Source: Burkholderiaceae bacterium
Lineage (GTDB): Bacteria; Pseudomonadota; Gammaproteobacteria; Burkholderiales; Burkholderiaceae_C
Direction: 5' to 3'
NCBI GenBank assembly: GCA_014879655.1
Contig: JACSRS010000093.1
Location: 1 to 42,686, forward strand
DNA length: 42,686 bases
Below are positions 1 through 8,236 of this stretch, in pieces (within the stretch, counting starts at the first letter, position 1; every line of letters begins with the position of its first letter). The position numbers and the translations under genes are program-made. The notes below the pieces were generated by a model that saw nothing but the letters and a program-made list of their open reading frames with translations, was not told the origin of the DNA and ran no database searches.

Positions 1-100
1 GGGCCGTTGTGAATGGTTGGTTGGCGCGGAGCAACGCTCCAATCGCTACTCTTACGGTCGGTTGAATCGACTGCCTTGCGCAGGATATTTCAAGTTGCGG

Positions 101-736
101 CTATCTGAATTTCATCTCGGCGACTACCGAATTCCGACTCTTGTTCAACCTGCGGATGATCCCGATCGCTTCCATCAGTTCCTTTTGAAACTGCGTTGCC
201 AAGAGCCCTTCAGCTTCCTCGAACATGCCCAGTTCCCGTAACGCTTCGGCCTTCATAAGGCGATCGTTGTCCTCCTTCTCGTTGAGGAGTGCCGAGAATG
301 CAAGGAGGTTCGCGGTCTCAACCTCCGTCAGTGGCGTGTGGTGAACGCCGTTGCGACGAGCATCGTTCCCCGCCCACCAAGTGCGGAGGCGCACATAGCG
401 TTCTTTATCGCCTGCCTCGACTCCAGCCAGTAGGCATGCGCTGTATTCGCGAAGCGTCGGCGCAGATGCTGGTAGGGCGTCCGTGAACTTGGTAAAGCCT
501 TCGCCTCGGGGCCCCCATGGTTCAATTTCGCCGACCTGCATCTGCTCATCAATCCAAACAAGGGAAGAGCAGTGAGGGCACTTTACAAGCCATGGTTGGT
601 CGGGAAGCATGGGGGCATCTCGCTTTCCGTCGGTCCAGAAGCGGGCACCTAAGGTGTTTCCTGAGTTGATGGTGTGTTGGGCAATATGCTTGCCGCAGGC
701 TGAACACTCTCGAAATACGGTTGAGCCTGGTGTCAT
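101..736 (-). CDS. Unrecognised protein with paired CxxC motifs (zinc-ribbon-like N-terminus)
   Basis: I do not recognise this 211-residue protein. Two CxxC pairs are visible, C11/C14 (CSAC) and C53/C56 (CPHC), separated by about 40 residues, which would suit one zinc-binding ribbon. The remainder is helical and charged, with several Leu/Ala-rich, TPR-like stretches, and has no signal peptide or membrane segment. I chose the ATG at 736 because a purine-rich AAGGAAG lies a few bases upstream. A TTG at 793, overlapping the stop of the upstream gene (TTGA), is possible and would add 19 residues. It is the second gene of a leftward two-gene operon. Base composition is visibly less GC-rich than the core genes further right, suggesting acquired DNA. 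The role is unknown. Confidence 0.7.
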   Translation of the reverse strand: MTPGSTVFRECSACGKHIAQHTINSGNTLGARFWTDGKRDAPMLPDQPWLVKCPHCSSLVWIDEQMQVGEIEPWGPRGEGFTKFTDALPASAPTLREYSACLLAGVEAGDKERYVRLRTWWAGNDARRNGVHHTPLTEVETANLLAFSALLNEKEDNDRLMKAEALRELGMFEEAEGLLATQFQKELMEAIGIIRRLNKSRNSVVAEMKFR

Positions 737-789
737 ATCTCGCTTCCTTTCAGTCGCCGAACGTTCGAGCTGAGCCGCGCGCGTTTGGC

Positions 790-1332
790 TCAACTTCCGA
801 ACGTTTGCCTTTCAAACTCCCGAACATCGGCCTCTACCGGCGCCCAAATTGAGACTTGGTCGCCGTCCGTTTCGAAGACCTTGCCATGATTTCGATCGGC
901 AATGATCTTCATTTGGGCATAGTTGCTGTCGAACGGTAAGTCGGAAGGAAGTTCGCTGCGCAGACTCTGCTCGGTAATGTGGGTCAATCCTGAGCGTCGA
1001 AGGTTCAGAAAGGCGGTGAGGATGCGCGCATTGATTTGCTGTGGCCTACGGCTCCACAGTCGCAAGCGGTTTCGGACTTTCTTGACTTCATTCACTTCTG
1101 CCAGCGACAAGTTTCCGCATCCACTTGCCGCTACGGCAACCGACGAGACAGTCGCTTCGTCTGCTGCTCTGGGGGGGCTTGGTTCGTGCTCGCGATGTTC
1201 AAGTCGCGACACGATGACCAAAGCCTCGACGAGGAGGGCATGCGTTTCCTGGGGCTCAGCTTTATTGACCACCTGAAAGGCTGCCTTCTTGAGCGTGTCC
1301 TTGAGTTCGCTGAGGAGGTTCGGATTTGGCAT
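790..1332 (-). CDS. Unrecognised 180-residue protein, first gene of a two-gene operon
   Basis: I do not recognise this protein. It begins MPNPNLLSELKDTLKKAAFQ and has an amphipathic helical N-terminal third, a Ser/Ala-rich linker around residues 52-72, and a compact basic C-terminal domain (from about residue 75, with VRNRLRLWSRRP) ending in a helix-strand pattern (DRNHGKVFETDGDQVSIW) that could be a winged helix. DNA binding is only a guess. The ATG at 1332 is preferred to an upstream TTG at 1389, because that TTG is part of the apparent -35 box. No strong ribosome-binding site is visible. The stop codon overlaps a possible TTG start of the next gene. A 12-bp palindrome in the promoter fits an autoregulated operon. 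GC is lower than in most of the window. Confidence 0.65.
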   Translation of the reverse strand: MPNPNLLSELKDTLKKAAFQVVNKAEPQETHALLVEALVIVSRLEHREHEPSPPRAADEATVSSVAVAASGCGNLSLAEVNEVKKVRNRLRLWSRRPQQINARILTAFLNLRRSGLTHITEQSLRSELPSDLPFDSNYAQMKIIADRNHGKVFETDGDQVSIWAPVEADVREFERQTFGS

Positions 1333-1351
1333 GATAGATTTAGAAAAATAC

Positions 1352-1363
1352 ACTAATATTAGT
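1352..1363. promoter_or_regulatory. Perfect 12-bp palindrome, candidate operator
   Basis: ACTAATATTAGT is identical to its reverse complement and overlaps the -10 hexamer by three bases, extending toward the likely transcription start. This is where a repressor dimer would block RNA polymerase. Which protein binds is unknown; the product of the first gene of the operon is the simplest candidate. Confidence 0.45.
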
Positions 1364-1389
1364 CTAATGCAAGACAAATAGATTGTCAA
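1361..1389 (-). promoter_or_regulatory. Sigma-70-type promoter of the leftward two-gene operon
   Basis: Reading the minus strand, a perfect -35 hexamer TTGACA (1389-1384) is followed after exactly 17 bp by TAGACT (1366-1361), a 4/6 match to the -10 consensus. The start codon at 1332 lies about 28 bases beyond the -10 box, so the leader would be short. The surrounding DNA is AT-rich. Confidence 0.65.
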
Positions 1390-1726
1390 ATGTCTACCTT
1401 ATGCACTAAGTCGGGCTACCAGGCACTGGCCTGTCGGCGCGGTCGGGCGGGGTAAACGTCCCAAGATCGACCATCAGGAACCATAGCGGCTCAGGCCCAT
1501 CCGTCGCTGGGAAGAGGCTGAAAACATCCGAAAACTAGGGCTCAAGAGGCCCGCTCAGATGTCCGCAGGCGCCACCACACCGGCTCGGAGCAGCCCAAAC
1601 GCTGTTCTTTAGCCGATTTTCAGAGTCTTTTGCGCCGCCTCCCATCGCCAACCGGCCACAATTAGCTATCAATTCAGGACTTGCTGGGGGCGTGTTCCAG
1701 CCTGAGATTGGCCACGCTGCGCCGCG
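1390..1726. other. Intergenic region without a gene
   Basis: No supportable coding sequence was seen between the leftward island operon and the alcohol dehydrogenase stop codon. The only structure noticed is a diverged copy of the interspersed repeat at 1613-1682. The region marks the change from lower-GC island DNA to the high-GC core. Confidence 0.6.
1613..1682 (-). repeat. Interspersed repeat, diverged copy G
   Basis: On the minus strand this reads tcctgaattgatagct, then after a spacer ttggcgatggg, and further on ctctgaaaatcgg. These blocks match, in order, the consensus of the other copies (cctgaatcgatagct, ttgacgctgg, gcttcaaaatcgg). It is the most diverged copy I accept. Confidence 0.5.
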
Positions 1727-2863
1727 TCAAAGGCTGTCGCACAGCATCTGCCGGTATTCCTCGGGTGTCGCGATGCGCGGATTGGTCTTGTGACAGTGGT
1801 CGGCCATCGCGCCCTTGATCACCGCGTCGAACTGAGCCTCGGAAACTCCCATCGCCGCCAGGCCGCTGGGCAGGCCCAGGCGGGCGTTCATGTCGCGGAT
1901 GGCATCCGGCACGTCGCTGCCCGACCCCAGCCCCATGGCGTGCGCCATGCGGTCCAGCCGCCGGTCTTTCACCATCGACTCGGCGGCGGCGTTGAAGCGG
2001 ATCACCGCCGGCAGGAACATGGCGTTGAGCGTGCCGTGGTGCAGGCGGGGGTCGACGCCGCCCAGGCTGTGGCTGAGCGAATGCACGCAGCCCAGGCCTT
2101 TCTGGAAGGCCATCGCACCCTGCATCGAGGCGCTCATCATGTTCAGCCGCGCCTCGCGATCGCTGCCGTCGCGCGTTGCGCGTTCGATGTGGGCCCAGCC
2201 GCGCGCCAGACCGTCCAGCCCGATGCCGTCAGCCGGCGGGTTGAAGGCCGGCGCCATGAAGGTTTCCATGCAATGGGCAATCGCGTCCATGCCGGTCGCA
2301 GCGGTCAGCATCGGCGGCAGGCCGAGCGTCAGCTCGGGGTCGCAGATTGCGGTTTTTGGCACCAGGTGCCAGCTGTGGAAGCCCAGTTTTCGGTGGTCGT
2401 CGACGATGATGATGGCGCCGCGCGCCACTTCGCTGCCGGTGCCGCTGGTGGTGGGTACCGCAATCAGCGGCGCCACGCGCTCGGTGATGCGGGGCGAGCC
2501 GCCTTCGATGGTGGCGTAGTGCGTCAGCGGGCCTTCGTGCGTGGCCGCAATCGCCACGCCCTTGGCGCAGTCGATGGCCGATCCGCCGCCCACCGCTATC
2601 AGGCCGTCGCACTGGTGGGCCTTGTAGACCTCGACGGCGGCGCGCACGGCGGCTTCGGTCGGGTTCGAGGGCGTCTGGTCAAACACGGCCACCGGCAAGC
2701 CGGGCAGGGCGTCCAGCGCCTTTTGCAGCACACCGGCGGCCTTGACGCCGGCGTCGGTCACGATCAGCGGGCGGGTGATGCCCACGCGCTCGCACTCCTG
2801 TTGCAGCAGCTTCACGGCGCCGAAGTCGAGCTGAACTTGTGTCACGTAATAGATGAAAGCCAT
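1727..2863 (-). CDS. Iron-containing (group III) alcohol dehydrogenase
   Basis: A 378-residue cytoplasmic oxidoreductase expected to interconvert an alcohol and an aldehyde with NAD(P) and a divalent metal, usually Fe2+. The Rossmann-like N-terminal half carries the diagnostic GGGSAIDCAK and TTSGTGSEV motifs. The C-terminal helical half carries metal ligands in DAIAHCMET (Asp and His), HSLSHSLGG and HHGTLNA. Length is normal for the family. The ATG at 2863 is preceded by a good AAGGGA site. An open frame continues upstream for more than 350 codons, but it is antisense to the neighbouring esterase and lacks family similarity. The gene diverges from that esterase across 54 bp. The substrate is not evident; an operon role in ester or alcohol catabolism is possible. 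Confidence 0.9.
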   Translation of the reverse strand: MAFIYYVTQVQLDFGAVKLLQQECERVGITRPLIVTDAGVKAAGVLQKALDALPGLPVAVFDQTPSNPTEAAVRAAVEVYKAHQCDGLIAVGGGSAIDCAKGVAIAATHEGPLTHYATIEGGSPRITERVAPLIAVPTTSGTGSEVARGAIIIVDDHRKLGFHSWHLVPKTAICDPELTLGLPPMLTAATGMDAIAHCMETFMAPAFNPPADGIGLDGLARGWAHIERATRDGSDREARLNMMSASMQGAMAFQKGLGCVHSLSHSLGGVDPRLHHGTLNAMFLPAVIRFNAAAESMVKDRRLDRMAHAMGLGSGSDVPDAIRDMNARLGLPSGLAAMGVSEAQFDAVIKGAMADHCHKTNPRIATPEEYRQMLCDSL

Positions 2864-2917
2864 GGCGGGTCCCTTGTACGATGCAGGACTTCTACTGTAA
2901 CGAAGCCGCCCCCCAAC

Positions 2918-3907
2918 ATGAGTCACCACCGCAACCCGCGGGCCCTGCTGACGCCGGCCATGCGCGGCGTGCTCGAGCGCATCGCCCGCGCCGGCCACCC
3001 GCCGCTGCACGCGCTGACGCCGGTGCAGGCCCGCGCCGCCTACGAGGCGGGCGCCGGTGTGCTGGAGCTCAAGGCGCACAAGCTGGCCCGGGACGAGACG
3101 CTCACGCTGGCCGCCCGCGACGGCCATCCGATTCCGGCCCGGCTGGTGGCGCCGGCGCTGCCGGCCGATGGCCTGCTGCCGGTGCTGCTGTTCTTTCATG
3201 GCGGCGGCTTCACCATCGGCAGCACCGCCGCCTACGACGTGCTGTGCCGGCATCTGGCGCATCTGGCGCACTGCGCCGTGCTGTCGGTGGACTACCGGCT
3301 GGCGCCCGAGCATAAATTCCCCACGGCGGTCGACGACGCCTGGGACAGCCTGGCCTGGCTGCGCGAGAACGCGGCCACTCTCGGCCTGGACGGCCAGCGG
3401 CTGGCCGTCGGCGGCGACAGCGCCGGTGGCACGCTGGCCGCGGTGGCGGCGCTGATGGCGCGCGACGCCGGCTGGCCGCTGGCACTGCAGCTGCTGTTCT
3501 ACCCCGGCTGCGCCAGCGGTACTGATACGCCTTCGCACCACGACTTTGCGCATGGCTTCCTGCTGGAAGCGGCGCACATCCGCTACTTTTTCGGCCATTA
3601 CCTGCGCAGCGAAAAGGACCGCACCGACTGGCGCTTTGCGCCGCTCGATGGCGTTGACGACAGCGGCCACCCGCGCGACCTCGACGGCGTGGCGCCGGTC
3701 TGGATGGGTCTGGCCGAATGCGACCCGCTGGTGGACGAGGGCGTGCGGTTCGCCGACCGCCTGCGCAGCGCCGGCGTGCCGGTGGAGCTGGAAATCTACC
3801 GGGGCGTGGTGCACGATTTCATCAAGATGGGCCGCGCGATTCCCGAGGCACTCACCGCCCACAACGACGCCGCCCGCGCCCTGCGCCGCGCCTTTGGCAA
3901 TCACTGA
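2918..3907 (+). CDS. Alpha/beta-hydrolase, hormone-sensitive-lipase (HSL/GDSAG) family esterase
   Basis: A 329-residue esterase of bacterial family IV. The oxyanion-hole motif HGGGF is at residues 94-98. The nucleophile elbow GDSAGG has Ser168. The acid is Asp269 in AECDPL and the catalytic His is H299 in VVHDF. The helical cap (residues 1-60) and overall length are typical, and no signal peptide is visible, so it should act in the cytoplasm on short-chain acyl esters. The ATG at 2918 begins the family-like N-terminus. It is followed after 25 bp by the thioesterase-acetyltransferase gene, so they are probably co-transcribed, and it is divergent from the iron alcohol dehydrogenase. Together these suggest ester breakdown followed by alcohol oxidation; the natural substrate is unknown. 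Confidence 0.92.
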   Translation: MSHHRNPRALLTPAMRGVLERIARAGHPPLHALTPVQARAAYEAGAGVLELKAHKLARDETLTLAARDGHPIPARLVAPALPADGLLPVLLFFHGGGFTIGSTAAYDVLCRHLAHLAHCAVLSVDYRLAPEHKFPTAVDDAWDSLAWLRENAATLGLDGQRLAVGGDSAGGTLAAVAALMARDAGWPLALQLLFYPGCASGTDTPSHHDFAHGFLLEAAHIRYFFGHYLRSEKDRTDWRFAPLDGVDDSGHPRDLDGVAPVWMGLAECDPLVDEGVRFADRLRSAGVPVELEIYRGVVHDFIKMGRAIPEALTAHNDAARALRRAFGNH

Positions 3908-3932
3908 CCCGCAATTCCAGGAGGCTTGAACC

Positions 3933-4799
3933 ATGAACCGTCAGGATTTCCACTTTTTCCACCGCCTGCGCGTGCGCTGGGCCGAGGTGGACATGCAGAA
4001 AATCGTCTTCAACGCGCATTACCTGATGTACTTCGACACCGCCATCGCCGATTACTGGCGGGCGCTCGGACTGCCCTACGAGTCGGCCATGCAAAAGCTC
4101 GACGGCGACCTGTACGTGAAGAAGGCGACGGTGGAGTTTCACGCTTCGGCAAGGGCCGACGACCAGCTCGACGTGGCGATGAAGTGCGCCCGCATCGGTC
4201 GCTCGTCGATGGTGTTCGACGGCGCGATCTTTCGCGGCGACCAGTTGCTGATCACCGGCGAGCTGGTCTATGTGTTTGCCGACCCGGCGACGCAGACCTC
4301 GCGCCCGGTGCCTGCGCTGCTGCGCGCCATCCTGGAAGACTTCGAGGCCGGGCGCAGCGTGGTCACTGTCCAGACCGGCCCGTGGTCACAGCTGGGCGAG
4401 ATGGCGGCGCTGGTGCGAACCGAGGTGTTCCTGCAGGAGCAGGCGATTCCGATCGAAATGGAATGGGACGAAGCCGACGCCATGGCGTTGCACGCGGTGG
4501 CGGTCAACCGGCTGGGCCAGCCGCTGGCCACCGGCCGGCTGTTGCAGCACGCGCCGGGCGTCGGGCGCATCGGCCGCATGGCGGTGAGCCGGGTGATGCG
4601 CGGCACGCACCTGGGGCGCGACGTGCTGCAGACGCTGCTCGACGCAGCCTGGCAGCGCGGCGATGGCGAGGTGATGCTGCACGCCCAGCACAGCGCCGCC
4701 GCTTTTTATGCCCGCCACGGCTTCACCGCGCGGGGGCCGGAATTTGACGAAGCAGGCATCCGGCATGTGGAAATGTTCACGACCCGGCCGGTGGCGTAG
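3933..4799 (+). CDS. Fusion protein: YbgC/FadM-type hotdog thioesterase plus GNAT acetyltransferase
   Basis: A 288-residue two-domain protein. Residues 1-135 are a 4-hydroxybenzoyl-CoA-thioesterase-like hotdog fold; RVRWAEVD places Asp20 where the family has its catalytic aspartate, followed by NAHYLMYFD. Residues 145-285 are a GNAT acetyltransferase of the ElaA-like type: FLQEQAIPIEMEWDEAD, MAVSRVMRGTHLGRDVLQTLL (acetyl-CoA pyrophosphate loop region), and ending in AAAFYARHGFTARGPEFDEAGIRH. The start is well defined by an AGGAGG site 8 bases before the ATG. It probably forms an operon with the preceding esterase. The fusion suggests acyl-CoA turnover coupled to acetyl transfer, but no substrate can be named. 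Confidence 0.88.
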   Translation: MNRQDFHFFHRLRVRWAEVDMQKIVFNAHYLMYFDTAIADYWRALGLPYESAMQKLDGDLYVKKATVEFHASARADDQLDVAMKCARIGRSSMVFDGAIFRGDQLLITGELVYVFADPATQTSRPVPALLRAILEDFEAGRSVVTVQTGPWSQLGEMAALVRTEVFLQEQAIPIEMEWDEADAMALHAVAVNRLGQPLATGRLLQHAPGVGRIGRMAVSRVMRGTHLGRDVLQTLLDAAWQRGDGEVMLHAQHSAAAFYARHGFTARGPEFDEAGIRHVEMFTTRPVA

Positions 4800-4920
4800 G
4801 CCAGCGGCGGCGCCCAATCGGGCCTCGGGCGCCTGATGCGGCGACAATAGCCGGTTTGCCGCCCGGCGCAGCCGGGCCCGACCCGCATGGGCGGGCGCCC
4901 ATCCGCCTCCAGCTAGATTC

Positions 4921-7209
4921 ATGGCCAAGAAAAAACGCAATCCCCCAGCCTCCTCGGCCTCCGGCATCCGACCCGGCGAAGCCGCCTCGGCGCCGGACAC
5001 CAGCGGCAAGGAGACGCCCGCCCGGCCGCAACCGCGCCCGGCGGCCCTTGCCATACTGCCGCCCGAGATCGTGCGCGGTGACTGGACCGTGCTGATCCTC
5101 GCGCTGATGATGTTCCTCGCACCCGCTGCCGGCGTGCCCAACGAGGAGATGCTGCAGGACACGCTGAAATCGGTCATCGTTTCGTTCGGCGCACTCGGCG
5201 CCGGCCTGATGCTGTTCTGGCACCAGCGCAACCGCCGTGATGGTCTGCGCTGGCACGCGCTGATGTGGCTGCCGCTGGCGTTGATGGTCTACGCGCTGGG
5301 CAGCATGGTCTGGTCACACGCCTACCTGGGCGGGGTGGAGGCGGTGCGCTGGTTCATCTTCAGCCTGCTGCTGTGGCTGGGGCTGAACACGCTGGCGCGC
5401 GAACGGGTACCGACGCTGGCGTGGGGCATTCACTGGGGGGCGGTGGTGGCGTCGCTGTGGACGGTGCTGCAGTTCTGGGTGGACTTCAAGTACTTTCCGC
5501 AGGGGCCGAACCCGGCGTCCACCTTCGTCAATCGCAACTTCTTTGCCGAGTTTGCCGTCTGCACGCTGCCGTTCTCGGTGCTGCTGATCACGCGCACCCG
5601 GGCGTCGGCGCAGATCGCGCTGCTGGCCTTCACCACCGGTTTCAACATCGTCGCCATCATGATGACCGGCACCCGGTCCGCGCTGCTGGCCATGCTGGCC
5701 ATGGTGCTGGTGCTGCCGGTGGTGCTGTGGCTGTACCGCAAGCAGCTGTCGTTCGCGCACTGGAGCAGCGGCAGCCGCATCCTGCTGTTCGGGGTGCTGC
5801 TGGGCACCATCGTGGGCCTGGGACTGATTCCGTCAGGCAACGCCAAGGTGCTCGAAGAGCACCGGGTCGAGCAACGCGGCGCCAATGCACTGCAGCGGGC
5901 GTTTGCCCGATCCAAATCGATGACGCAGACCGAGGAGTACACCGAGCGCTCGTTCTCGGTCCGTCTGGTGATGTGGAAAGCCACGGCGCGCATCATCCAG
6001 GCGCGGCCGCTCACCGGCGTGGGTGCGGGCGCGTGGGAAGTCGACATCCCGCTGTACCAGAGCGAAGGCTCACAACTCGAGACCGACTACTACGTGCACA
6101 ACGAAATCCTGCAACTGCTGGCCGAATACGGGCTGGTGGGCTGGCTGTTCCTGCTGGCTTTGTTGGCGTATCTAAGCACGGCGGCCTGGAAAACCGTGCG
6201 CAACCGCAGCCCCGAGGCGCAGGCCGAGGCGCCGCTCAGGGCGTTGACACTGCTGAGCCTGCTGATGTTCCTGATCGTCAGCAACGCCGGTTTTCCGTGG
6301 CGCATGGCGTCCACCGGTGCCATTTTTGCGCTGGCGCTGGCCATTCTGGCGGCGTCGGACGCACGTCTGGGCTATCGCAGTGTGCTGGCGGCGACGCGGG
6401 TGCCCTGGCAGCCGGCGTATTCGCAGGTGCTGGCGGTGAGCCTGATGGTCTGCCTGGCGCTGGCCGCCTACATCACGCAGCAGGCAGCGGCCTGCGAGGC
6501 CAAGATCGTCAAGGCGGTCAAGCTGTCGATGGCGATTTCGCAGTCGGGCGACCCGAACAACCCCAAATGGGACAAGACCAAGCGCGAGATGCTGACGCTG
6601 ATCAAGGAAGGCACCGACATCAACCCGCACTACCGCAAGATCACGCCGATGGTGGCCGACGAGATGGCCAAATGGGGCGACTGGAAAAACGCCGTCTGGG
6701 TGTGGGAGTCGGTGCTCAGCTCCCGTCCCTACGTGGTGGCCATCATGTCCAACGTGGCGCGCGGCTACGCCCAGCTGGGCCAGAACGACAAGGCGCTGGA
6801 GGTGCTGGCCCGCGCCAAGGCGCTGCAGCCCAAAGCCACCTCGGTCAACTCGCTGGAAGTGATCCTGCTCAGCCGCACCGGACAGGAGCCCGAGGCGCTG
6901 AAAAAGGCAAAAGCGCTGGTCGAAGCTGGGACGTATGACGTGGACCTGATCAACGCCGCCTATGTGCTGGCCGCCCGCGCAAAAGACTGGCCACTGGCGT
7001 TCAAGGCGCTCGAACTGCGCACCAAAGGCTGGCCGAACACCGCGGTCGACGGTGCGCTCAAGGCCGGCAACATCTATGCATCCGTGGCCGAGGTCAAGGA
7101 CGAAACCAAAGCGCTGGCCGAGTACCGCAAGGCACTGATGCTGTCGACGGACGCCGAAAAGACCGCGACGCGGGCACAGATTCCCTCCCTTTACCAGCCG
7201 CGCCTCTGA
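4921..7209 (+). CDS. O-antigen ligase / Wzy-family membrane protein with C-terminal TPR-like region
   Basis: A 762-residue inner-membrane protein. After a basic, Pro-rich cytoplasmic N-terminus (residues 1-50) come about ten hydrophobic segments up to residue 515. The Wzy_C-type core includes [17 protein letters not shown] and a large periplasmic loop with [22 protein letters not shown] and [16 protein letters not shown], the pattern of WaaL O-antigen ligases and PglL/PilO-type protein oligosaccharyltransferases. From about residue 520 a soluble helical tail resembles TPR repeats (for example [23 protein letters not shown]). It stands alone, away from any polysaccharide cluster, which fits a general O-linked protein glycosyltransferase as well as an O-antigen ligase; I cannot decide between them. 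No clear ribosome-binding site precedes the ATG. Confidence 0.85.
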   Translation: MAKKKRNPPASSASGIRPGEAASAPDTSGKETPARPQPRPAALAILPPEIVRGDWTVLILALMMFLAPAAGVPNEEMLQDTLKSVIVSFGALGAGLMLFWHQRNRRDGLRWHALMWLPLALMVYALGSMVWSHAYLGGVEAVRWFIFSLLLWLGLNTLARERVPTLAWGIHWGAVVASLWTVLQFWVDFKYFPQGPNPASTFVNRNFFAEFAVCTLPFSVLLITRTRASAQIALLAFTTGFNIVAIMMTGTRSALLAMLAMVLVLPVVLWLYRKQLSFAHWSSGSRILLFGVLLGTIVGLGLIPSGNAKVLEEHRVEQRGANALQRAFARSKSMTQTEEYTERSFSVRLVMWKATARIIQARPLTGVGAGAWEVDIPLYQSEGSQLETDYYVHNEILQLLAEYGLVGWLFLLALLAYLSTAAWKTVRNRSPEAQAEAPLRALTLLSLLMFLIVSNAGFPWRMASTGAIFALALAILAASDARLGYRSVLAATRVPWQPAYSQVLAVSLMVCLALAAYITQQAAACEAKIVKAVKLSMAISQSGDPNNPKWDKTKREMLTLIKEGTDINPHYRKITPMVADEMAKWGDWKNAVWVWESVLSSRPYVVAIMSNVARGYAQLGQNDKALEVLARAKALQPKATSVNSLEVILLSRTGQEPEALKKAKALVEAGTYDVDLINAAYVLAARAKDWPLAFKALELRTKGWPNTAVDGALKAGNIYASVAEVKDETKALAEYRKALMLSTDAEKTATRAQIPSLYQPRL

Positions 7210-7261
7210 CCGACGGTGGGCGGTGTCTGCCCGCCGCATTCGCGCCGGTGGGCGTGCCGGA

Positions 7262-8191
7262 TCAGATGTCGTCGAGCAGCGGGTAGGGCAGTTCCAGCAG
7301 TTCCAACCCAGGGCCGCCTGCGCTGCCGGCATGCAGGTCGCCGGTCTGGGCCGCGCTGACCTGCAGAGAGACGATGGCTTCGCAGCCGCCGTCGGGCGCG
7401 GTGGCCGCCTGGGCGACGGTGCCGCAGGGCTGCTCGGGGTCGCCAGCCAGAAAGACATCGTCACCGGCCTGAACGGGCGCTGCCGCGCGCACCACATAGG
7501 CGCGGCGCTTGAGCGTGCCCCGGAACTGGCTGCGCGCCACCACCTCCTGGCCGGGGTAACAGCCCTTCTTGAAATTGACGCCGCCGACCGATTCGTAGTT
7601 GAGCATCTGCGGCACGAAGGCATCGACGATGGGCTGCGTGATGGTGGCCACGCCGCTGCGCACCTCGCCCCACTGCCAGACGGCGGCTTCCAGCACCGGG
7701 CCGGTCGGGCGGGCGGTGCCGGCCGGCGCGACCCACAGTGCCCGCGGCTGACCGACCCCCGGGTGCAGAAAAATCAGCTTTCCACCCTGAAAATCGACCA
7801 ATCCCAGCGTCGAACGGTCAATTTCCGCTATCGATTCAAGAGCTGACCCGGCCAGACCGGCGAGTTCAAAATCGGCCGAGGCATCGCTCAGGCGGGCCTT
7901 GGCACGCAGCACGAACATCGACAGGCGCTTGAGCGTCGCCGGCAGGATGTCGCGGCTGCAGACCAGCAGGATGTCGTTCGGCCCGTAACGGAAACCGATG
8001 AAGCTGGCCTGCATGCGTCCTTTGGCCGAGCAGAAGGCCGCAAGCCGGGCCTGCACCGGGCCCAGCAGCGCAAAGTCCTGCGTCAGCTGGCCCTGCAGAA
8101 AGCGGGAGGCATCTTCGCCCTCGACGCGGATCACGCCCAGATGCGCAAGCGGGGCGACGCCATTCAATGGAGTGTCGGTTTGGGTGCTCAT
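7262..8191 (-). CDS. ygfZ: YgfZ/GcvT-domain folate-binding protein (Fe-S cluster/tRNA modification)
   Basis: A 309-residue tetrahydrofolate-binding protein that supports assembly or repair of certain Fe-S enzymes, including the tRNA methylthiotransferase MiaB in E. coli (family knowledge). The signature KGCYPGQE is at about residues 208-215, and the N-terminal domain has RVEGEDASRFLQGQLTQD. The ATG at 8191 gives the family-typical N-terminus; a longer frame upstream is antisense to mltG. An oddity: residues about 116-141 are encoded by a copy of the interspersed repeat read in frame, so part of the central domain is repeat-derived. It is divergent from mltG with a 45-bp gap, a common arrangement in Burkholderiales. 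Confidence 0.92.
   Translation of the reverse strand: MSTQTDTPLNGVAPLAHLGVIRVEGEDASRFLQGQLTQDFALLGPVQARLAAFCSAKGRMQASFIGFRYGPNDILLVCSRDILPATLKRLSMFVLRAKARLSDASADFELAGLAGSALESIAEIDRSTLGLVDFQGGKLIFLHPGVGQPRALWVAPAGTARPTGPVLEAAVWQWGEVRSGVATITQPIVDAFVPQMLNYESVGGVNFKKGCYPGQEVVARSQFRGTLKRRAYVVRAAAPVQAGDDVFLAGDPEQPCGTVAQAATAPDGGCEAIVSLQVSAAQTGDLHAGSAGGPGLELLELPYPLLDDI
7769..7844 (-). repeat. Interspersed repeat copy B, in frame inside ygfZ
   Basis: On the minus strand the blocks gctcttgaatcgatagc, gacgctggg and ggtcgattttc occur with the same order and spacing as in the hrpA copy (gctcctgaatc, gacgctgg, ggccgatttt). The insert carries no stop in the ygfZ frame and contributes the peptide around ALESIAEIDRSTLGLVDFQG. 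Confidence 0.65.
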
Positions 8192-8236
8192 GGCTGAATT
8201 ATCATCCGCGCTCCAACACATGAAGGCGGCAAGGTT

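Noticed and set aside
28-40. Hairpin GGAGC-aac-GCTCC beyond the end of the first leftward gene
   Set aside because: The stem is only 5 bp and no T-run follows in either direction, so a terminator call is not supported.
2872-2903. Promoter-like TTGTAC with a weak -10 between the alcohol dehydrogenase and esterase genes
   Set aside because: The -10 match is poor at every allowed spacing, so I do not annotate it, although some promoter must be in or near this 54-bp gap.
1730-3930. Very long open frames on both strands (over 700 codons each) covering the alcohol dehydrogenase and esterase genes
   Set aside because: Only the 378-residue and 329-residue parts match protein families; the rest of each frame is antisense to the neighbouring gene and has the Arg/Ala/His-rich composition of GC-rich shadow frames.
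6172-7623. 483-codon leftward open frame across the end of the O-antigen-ligase gene and ygfZ
   Set aside because: Antisense shadow of the ligase gene with no motif, and it conflicts with the well-supported ygfZ frame.
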